From the NCBI GenBank assembly GCA_021791995.1, contig JAJYVN010000009.1, positions 1-26,343 of the forward strand: a stretch of DNA of 26,343 nt, given 5' to 3'. Source of the stretch: Bacillota bacterium (GTDB lineage: Bacteria; Bacillota; Sulfobacillia; RBS10-35; JAJYVN01). The stretch's first letter is position 1. Each line of letters opens with the position of its first letter. This document shows, piece after piece, positions 21,649 through 26,343 of the stretch. Both the position numbers and the translations under genes were made by a program. Below the pieces are notes generated by a model. The model was not told the DNA's origin. It did not search any database and saw only the letters and a program-made list of their open reading frames with translations.

Positions 21649-24090
21649 TCACTCCTGCCCTGCGCGCATGCGGCCACTGGTGGACGTTGCAGGCTGCCAC
21701 GAATGCCAGGTCCCTTCACGCCACACGTACGCCTGCATTCTGCTCGGTCGGGCCACCAGGTACAACCACCGCCCGCCAACGAGTTGACGGAGTACGGAGT
21801 CCCGCTCCATGATGGCATCCAGCCGCTCCAGCGGCGCCTGGACAACAACCACAAGGCGCATCGGCTCGTGGTAGAGTTCGCCACTGGCCGCTACCGATTG
21901 CCACGGCAACCCGATCTTGAGATCCCTGCCTTCACCAGACAGTACGCCGATGCCGCCAACTGGGTTATGCAACGTTTTATCCCCGGCGCCAAACACCTCC
22001 GGTGCCACAGAGGAGAAATAATATTGGGCGTTGATCCACTGCGCGACAACAAGGGGTCCGGTAAGGATACCCTCAAGGATCGTTCCGTCAGCGTCAAGGA
22101 CGGGTTCATAGGAGTGCATGAACACCCGTCCTTCGAGGTTGATCCCAAACGTGAGCGACCGGGGACCGACCACGAAGGCAGCATTGCGCGCTAGACCCCA
22201 CTCGGGCCGGATCTGGGCCCAGTCCGCCGCCCGTTTGGCCAAGTGCGCTGCCAACTGGCGGCTGTTCGTCCGACGTGGGATGTCGGGGAGGGCTCCGGCG
22301 CGCTCGGCCGCGCACCGCCGCCCCGCTTCTGCCAGGTCCGACTCCAGCCGCCGGAGCTCGGGCGCATAGCCATCGGGAATCAGGTGCCGATCCAAGATGG
22401 TGATGGTATCGGTGGTCGTATCGTGCTCTGCGGCAAGAAACCACGACTCTGGTGGTATGTACACACCTCGCTCGGCAAGCCCCGTTCGAACCGCAGGGCA
22501 GTTCAGGGCCCGCGCGGCCACTCGAGCGCTCGGGCCTCCGGGGGCGCCAGCACACGCGCCGCAGTCCAGCGCAGAGGCATGGGGGTTGGCGATCGTACGT
22601 CCCGTATGACCGCACAGCACCACCAGTCGGGCGAACCCACGAACAAGACCCATGGACAGCAACGCATTCTCCGCGAACAGGATGCGCTCATGGAGGGATA
22701 GTCCGCCCGCATCGCCCGAATCCAGAACTGTCGCTGGCCCCCGACGCCGGGCACCGCGGGGCCAGAACGTCCGGATGCTTGCCGACGGCAAAAGCCACCA
22801 TCCAAGGGCTTCCGCCAACACAAATGGGGAACCTGGTACAGTCTTTCCGGCCCGCCACGCATTGTGGACAGCTGCTGCCCGCGCGCGCTTACGCAGGTAG
22901 AACGCCGCAGCACGCTCCTGGCCAGCAGCCGGGCGCTCGCGCACGACGCCGCGAGGGGACATCAGCACCGGGCAACGGGCGGTGGCATAGCGGTCGGCCA
23001 TACCGGCAACGGCGACGGGAAAACCGAAGAACCCCGCGAACCCGAAGGTTGTGTAAGGCCCCGTCGCTTCAAGATGACGGCGCAACCGTTCCGAGCGAGC
23101 GTCGATGCAGAAGACGATCTGCGCCTGGGGCGATTTGGCCTCCTCGGGTCCCTGACGAACAGGTAGTTTAGCAAGGAGGTCGTCCTGGTAGTGCCGCTCG
23201 TAAGCTTCCAACCAAATCGCCGCACAAACACTGTCGCTTCCCGCTGAGATCGGCGGTGCATTCGCCTTCATCGCCTCTGGATCCAGAAGGAGCGCCTCGT
23301 AACTCATCTGAACCGCCAGCAGGTCCACAACGCGCAGCGGAGGTGAAGCGCAGTCTGGCCCAGACCACTCCTGCCGCCATTGGGCATAGCTCACCCATCC
23401 TGGAAGGCGAGCCACGCGTCGCCGCAGTTGGGCGACACGGTGCACCTCGGAAATGTCCAGTCGCACCAGCGCATTCAGCAGTGCTTCTTCAGGATCGGCC
23501 GGCAAGGCGGCAATCGCATGGGCCACCCGGTGCCGTAGCTGACGGCGGAGCAACGGATCGTACGCAGCCACTGCCCGCCAACAGCGGTAGAGTCCACCGC
23601 TACGCTCGCCGAGACCCCAGGTAGAAGCACCCTCGTCGGCAAACGCACAACAAAACGCGGCCAGTTGCGCGTCGATGGCATATGACCAACCTACATCGCG
23701 CGCAAGATCAACTTGCTCGCCCGCCTTACCTGAAGCTGGGATAGCTTCAGGACCACTCAACCATGCGTGCAGTAACGGTAGCGTTTGGTTAACGTCCAAG
23801 CGCCGGTCGACCAGCACAGCGAGGAGGTCTGCGTCCGTCACGCGCCCACGGTGGTACTCTTCCTCCATGAATTGTGGAGACGGGTACCCCTGCATCGGCA
23901 GCCACCGGCTCGCTTCACGCACCGCCCCCTCGAACCCGAGTTCCAGCAAGCCCATGAGGGGATTAACGGCCACAAAACTATGCAACGGCCACATCGGTGC
24001 CAAGAGGCGCGCCGCCGATTCCACATCAATGAGCAGCCGCGCCCGCGCGGCTGCCGCCACTGTCGATGCGCTCAGACCGATTCCTTGCAC
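21649..24090 (-). CDS. dabA: DabA, beta-carbonic-anhydrase-like subunit of the DAB inorganic carbon system (DUF2309)
   Basis: DabA pairs with the membrane subunit DabB to hydrate CO2 one-way at the membrane, trapping bicarbonate inside the cell. The 813-residue protein shows the zinc site split across the chain: C328-x-D330 in IVFCIDARSE, H495 in LCGHT and C510 in SALDCGAC. The His-to-Cys distance of 15 residues equals that known for Halothiobacillus DabA2 (H524/C539). Other family blocks are WPLHSFVAVNPLMGL near the N-terminus, FGFAGFFG, and RSLTFGINLEGRVFMHSY late. The start is a GTG at 24090 set by GGAGGT at ideal spacing; it overlaps dabB by 19 bases. The frame is open to 24423 but that part is antisense-like dabB shadow. 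No membrane segment is seen, as expected. Confidence 0.94.
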   Translation of the reverse strand: MQGIGLSASTVAAAARARLLIDVESAARLLAPMWPLHSFVAVNPLMGLLELGFEGAVREASRWLPMQGYPSPQFMEEEYHRGRVTDADLLAVLVDRRLDVNQTLPLLHAWLSGPEAIPASGKAGEQVDLARDVGWSYAIDAQLAAFCCAFADEGASTWGLGERSGGLYRCWRAVAAYDPLLRRQLRHRVAHAIAALPADPEEALLNALVRLDISEVHRVAQLRRRVARLPGWVSYAQWRQEWSGPDCASPPLRVVDLLAVQMSYEALLLDPEAMKANAPPISAGSDSVCAAIWLEAYERHYQDDLLAKLPVRQGPEEAKSPQAQIVFCIDARSERLRRHLEATGPYTTFGFAGFFGFPVAVAGMADRYATARCPVLMSPRGVVRERPAAGQERAAAFYLRKRARAAAVHNAWRAGKTVPGSPFVLAEALGWWLLPSASIRTFWPRGARRRGPATVLDSGDAGGLSLHERILFAENALLSMGLVRGFARLVVLCGHTGRTIANPHASALDCGACAGAPGGPSARVAARALNCPAVRTGLAERGVYIPPESWFLAAEHDTTTDTITILDRHLIPDGYAPELRRLESDLAEAGRRCAAERAGALPDIPRRTNSRQLAAHLAKRAADWAQIRPEWGLARNAAFVVGPRSLTFGINLEGRVFMHSYEPVLDADGTILEGILTGPLVVAQWINAQYYFSSVAPEVFGAGDKTLHNPVGGIGVLSGEGRDLKIGLPWQSVAASGELYHEPMRLVVVVQAPLERLDAIMERDSVLRQLVGGRWLYLVARPSRMQAYVWREGTWHSWQPATSTSGRMRAGQE

Positions 24091-25637
24091 GAGACCACCT
24101 CCACGCCACGTGGGCGGGCAATCGACGGAATGCCCTTGGGTGACGGCATTCTCCAGGAGGCCCAAAGGGCTCGGGCCTGAAGTTGTGCCACAACGCGCGG
24201 CGGTGCGGCGCAGGCGACGAGGGCTGTGAACCCGCCAGCCGCGAGCAAAGCGGCAATCAGCCAAGAAGGAGAAAGCAGAGTAGGCACGGCAGGGGACCAT
24301 CCTGCCCCCAGCCAGCCAACGACGACCGAAGACCATATCAGGTACGCGAGACCGCCGGCAGCCACCATGACCATGGTCCACAACTCCTGGGCCAAGGGCT
24401 GCTTGCGCTCCAACCACCCCCACAACAGTGCACCGCTGGTAACAACCGCAAACGTCACTGTCAACGCGCCATCCCCGCGCACAACGTGCGTCAAGGGAGC
24501 GACGAGCGCGAGCAGGAAGAGGCCGGCACCACCGATCGCGGCCTTGATCAGACGCAGATTGATCGGGGCCCGAACTGCCAGCGCAGATGACTGACGATCA
24601 CGCACGGTAGCCGCAATACCGTCCCCAGAGTTCAAAAACAACGAGGCCTTGTACATTGCGTGCGCCACCAGATGAAAGACAGCGAGCGTATACGCGCCCA
24701 CGGCGCACTCGGCCATCATGAACCCCATCTGGCTCATGGTGGAATGCACCAAGGCTCCCTTGACATCGCTGCGCACCACCGTCCCTACACTACTTAGGGC
24801 TGCCGTGCCAAGACCTGCGGCCAACGCCAGCGGAAAACCCGGAGTGGAGACAAGCAACGGACTTAGACGGATGAGGAGCAGTCCCCCCGCGTTGACCACT
24901 CCCGCATGCAGTAAGGCCGAAACCGGCGTGGGCGCCGCCAGTGTGGAGGATAGCCAACGTGGTCCGGGCCACAGGGCACTCCGCACAATCGCAGACACAA
25001 CGATTAGGACTGCAACCGCATCTGCTGCAGTGACCACCACCGGGCCGAGCGAAAGGCGAATCGCACGCAGGGATGCCCCGACTGCGGGAAGTGCCGACCA
25101 AGAGGCACCACCGGTCACATGCCGGGTAATGGCCAGGGCGCCCACGAGTGCACCGTCTCCCAGCATGAACGCGACACCCAACTGTCGAGCCCCCCGCTGC
25201 CCTGGCACCGTGTTGGACACGAGCAGATACACCGCCAGACTAGCCGCTACCCAACCGAGGACCAGCGCGCCGAAACTGCCCGCCATCCCGGTCAGTTCCG
25301 AGGCGGTCAGTAGCGCCTGGGAGAGCACCGCGAACCGGCGAAACACCGACCGTTCCAAGCACCGCGCGGCATACGGCAACACGGTTGCCTGGATACTCGC
25401 CGCCAACAGGGAGAAAAGCACACCCAAGCGATCCCCCACCAGAGCCAGACCCCAGGGTCCCGGCACGAGGAACGCCGAACCCAAAGTGACGCGAACCGCC
25501 AGAACCGCCGCTACCCCAAGGTTGACTAGGACCAATCCGAGCACAAACCGTCGACCGACAAGCGATTCGCCAGCCATAGCCCCGGCCAATAGGCCGAGCA
25601 AAGGGAGCACGAGCATCGTGAGTAGCAAGTAGTTCAT
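24072..25637 (-). CDS. dabB: DabB, NuoL-like proton-channel subunit of the DAB inorganic carbon system
   Basis: DabB is a proton-conducting membrane protein of the NuoL/MrpA family that couples cation flow to DabA. The 521 residues are almost entirely hydrophobic, with about 12-14 membrane segments. The family core is clear: LAAPTPVSALLHAGVVNAGG, KGALVHSTMSQMGFMM and VFHLVAHAMYKASLFLNSG, including the conserved channel Lys and His residues. No other complex I or Mrp genes are near and dabA follows with overlap, so this is DabB, not NuoL. ATG 25637 has no ribosome binding site but is 7 bases after TATGAT, suggesting a leaderless message. The upstream GTG at 25667 would lie inside the promoter. 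Confidence 0.92.
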   Translation of the reverse strand: MNYLLLTMLVLPLLGLLAGAMAGESLVGRRFVLGLVLVNLGVAAVLAVRVTLGSAFLVPGPWGLALVGDRLGVLFSLLAASIQATVLPYAARCLERSVFRRFAVLSQALLTASELTGMAGSFGALVLGWVAASLAVYLLVSNTVPGQRGARQLGVAFMLGDGALVGALAITRHVTGGASWSALPAVGASLRAIRLSLGPVVVTAADAVAVLIVVSAIVRSALWPGPRWLSSTLAAPTPVSALLHAGVVNAGGLLLIRLSPLLVSTPGFPLALAAGLGTAALSSVGTVVRSDVKGALVHSTMSQMGFMMAECAVGAYTLAVFHLVAHAMYKASLFLNSGDGIAATVRDRQSSALAVRAPINLRLIKAAIGGAGLFLLALVAPLTHVVRGDGALTVTFAVVTSGALLWGWLERKQPLAQELWTMVMVAAGGLAYLIWSSVVVGWLGAGWSPAVPTLLSPSWLIAALLAAGGFTALVACAAPPRVVAQLQARALWASWRMPSPKGIPSIARPRGVEVVSCKESV

Positions 25638-25644
25638 GGGCGCG

Positions 25645-25674
25645 ATCATAGCAGAAGTACAATTCACACGTCCA
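25645..25674 (-). promoter_or_regulatory. Promoter of the dab operon (leaderless geometry)
   Basis: Read on the minus strand, TGGACG (-35-like, 25674-25669) and TATGAT (-10, 25650-25645) are 18 bases apart, and the ATG of dabB begins 7 bases after the -10. Transcription would start at or next to the A of the start codon. Confidence 0.6.
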
Positions 25675-26000
25675 TATGCACGAGACCCAATGCGCTAGTT
25701 GTTCTTCACGGAGGCTCCTGCCTCATTCCGGTGGCGAAAACCACGGGACATTTCACGCCCCGGGCTTCATGATGCGTTGCATCGATGACGGTGGGGGGAG
25801 TGCAACTGGGCGATGCGGAAATCCAAACGACTGGAGTTACTGCTCAGCAGTCCCCCATGCAGGCTTGGCCGGCACCACGCGGCATGAAAAGCCGAGAGCA
25901 GGGCGAATCTTCGTCGGCACGGGCGGTGGCGAAGTGAAGGTCACAGTTTGCTTGGTGCTCAGAGCCCGTTCCGTAGTCTGACCACGGCGACCTGGAGAGC
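25675..26000. other. Gene-free stretch upstream of the dab operon
   Basis: I see no credible gene here. Open frames on both strands lack ribosome binding sites and protein-like composition. One small perfect hairpin, GAGGC-TCCT-GCCTC (25711-25724), lies about 75-90 bases upstream of the dab start and could be an operator or a remnant. The stretch is probably decayed sequence next to the IS110 remnant. Confidence 0.5.
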
Positions 26001-26010
26001 ACCACACATT

Positions 26011-26111
26011 GTCGCCACCCTTCGGGGTGAGCACGTAGGGGAGATACCCCGGGAATCGGGTCGTCGCGCCACCCGCCCGAGCACATAGGGGGTGGATCGA
26101 TCGCCTTGGAT
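26011..26111 (+). ncRNA. Candidate IS110 bridge-RNA region (remnant)
   Basis: Just upstream of the IS110 transposase fragment is a run of perfect stems. CACCC-TTCG-GGGTG (26016-26029) has a UUCG tetraloop. GGGG-AGATA-CCCC is at 26038-26050. CCACCC (26069-26074) pairs with GGGTGG (26090-26095) around a 15-base loop. IS110-group elements keep a structured guide ('bridge') RNA between the left end and the transposase start, with a 5' stem-loop followed by two loops that read target and donor DNA. Position and shape fit; sequence identity to a known bridge RNA could not be tested. The element is broken, so any RNA would be a relic or act only in trans. Confidence 0.35.
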
Positions 26112-26243
26112 GTGATCCAGAAGCGGTGTGCTGGCATCGATGTGCATAAGCGCGCAATCACGGTGTGTGCGACGGTTCCGGCAGAGACGGAGATACGGTC
26201 CCTTGCGACCGACACGTTGTCCCTATGGAGCATGGTGGAGTAG
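26112..26243 (+). pseudogene. IS110-family transposase, N-terminal fragment
   Basis: From the GTG at 26112 the frame reads VIQKRCAGIDVHKRAITVC, the very typical start of IS110-family DEDD transposases (Asp in GIDVHK is the first catalytic residue). It goes on through AETEIRSLATDTLSLWSMVE and meets a TAG at 26241-26243, only 43 codons in. Full-length proteins have 300-450 residues, and no continuation is visible downstream in other frames. This is a truncated, decayed element. Confidence 0.8.
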
Positions 26244-26253
26244 ACATCGACGC

Positions 26254-26282
26254 TTGACATTACTCGCCGGTGATCGGATGAT
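26254..26282 (+). promoter_or_regulatory. Promoter ahead of the right-edge HTH gene
   Basis: A perfect TTGACA (26254-26259) is followed after 17 bases by GATGAT (26277-26282); a TATGAT at 26287-26292 is also present but poorly spaced. It lies 21 bases upstream of the ATG at 26303. Confidence 0.5.
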
Positions 26283-26302
26283 GACCTATGATAAGGGAAC
26301 AG

Positions 26303-26343
26303 ATGCTCTCGACAGGGCAAGCCGCAAAACGGTTGGGCATCTC
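26303..26343 (+). CDS. HTH protein, 5' end only (MerR/excisionase or IS607-type recombinase start)
   Basis: The ATG at 26303 follows AAGGGA (4-base spacing) and the promoter at 26254. The first residues, MLSTGQAAKRLGIS, are the helix-turn-helix opening seen in MerR-like excisionases, small phage DNA-binding proteins and the N-terminus of IS607-family serine recombinases. The gene runs off the window after 13-14 codons, so these possibilities cannot be separated. The adjacent IS110 remnant favours a mobile-element gene. Confidence 0.6.
   Translation, partial: MLSTGQAAKRLGI

Noticed and set aside
22452..23171. Long plus-strand open frame of 239 codons
   Set aside because: It lies fully antisense to dabA, has no ribosome binding site and has an Arg/Pro/Ser-rich shadow composition.
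24718..25632. Long plus-strand open frame of 304 codons
   Set aside because: It is the antisense shadow of dabB; Thr/Ala/Arg-rich with no family features.
24072..25637. Complex I subunit NuoL or MrpA
   Set aside because: The fold is shared, but no other nuo or mrp genes are present and dabA overlaps it, which identifies DabB.
25676..25981. Plus-strand open frame of 101 codons upstream of the dab operon
   Set aside because: It starts without a ribosome binding site inside the dabB promoter region and has no protein-like pattern.
26029..26091. CRISPR array
   Set aside because: Only two imperfect 13-base repeats are present, without regular spacers or cas genes.

Overview
The window is 26.3 kb of GC-rich (a little over 60% by eye), tightly packed bacterial chromosome. 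The gene content points to an aerobic free-living bacterium. It has a complete malate dehydrogenase / succinyl-CoA ligase block, a branched-chain 2-oxoacid dehydrogenase with its own lipoyl synthase, purine synthesis genes and a dissolved-inorganic-carbon (DAB) accumulation operon. Many genes start with TTG or GTG behind strong GGAGG-type ribosome binding sites, and at least two look leaderless. A YetF-type DUF421 membrane protein and a Bacillus-like branched-chain dehydrogenase are present. This fits a deep, GC-rich Firmicutes or other Terrabacteria-type lineage better than a proteobacterium, but I cannot name the taxon from sequence alone.

Layout. 1-225: structured, non-coding-looking leader. 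226-3693 (+): cyclophilin lipoprotein, MFS transporter, class C beta-lactamase-fold serine hydrolase, cytoplasmic cyclophilin. 3768-3842 (+): tRNA-Glu, overlapped on the opposite strand by the end of lipA. 3802-10245 (-): a leftward run made of an unrecognised 521-residue protein, a DUF2103 protein, E1 alpha, E1 beta, E2 and lipA. 10387-11415 (+): dCMP deaminase fused to gamma-carbonic anhydrase, overlapping tail-to-tail with a small tyrosine-recombinase-like gene that is translationally coupled to a yetF-like gene (11323-12524, -). 12620-13426 (+): orphan solute-binding lipoprotein. 13490-16514 (+): mdh-sucC-sucD behind a near-consensus promoter. 16511-17017 (-): DUF2127 membrane protein. 17255-18010 (+): short-chain dehydrogenase. 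18063-20731 (-): DUF6671 protein, purE, purK. 20815-25637 (-): dabB, dabA, a PII-like gene and a winged-helix regulator, overlapping or closely spaced, behind one apparently leaderless promoter. 25638-26343: degraded mobile-element territory with an IS110-family transposase fragment, a cluster of hairpins where IS110 elements carry their guide (bridge) RNA, and the first codons of an HTH gene running off the edge.

How it fits together. The dab operon should pump CO2-derived bicarbonate into the cell, with the PII-like protein and the HTH regulator as likely control. A gamma-carbonic anhydrase domain (in the deaminase fusion) and PurK (which consumes bicarbonate) lie in the same window, so inorganic carbon is a recurring theme, though a functional link is inference. 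The 2-oxoacid dehydrogenase, its lipoylation enzyme and the mdh-sucCD block cover acyl-CoA production and the C4 arm of the TCA cycle. No E3 (lipoamide dehydrogenase) gene is visible.
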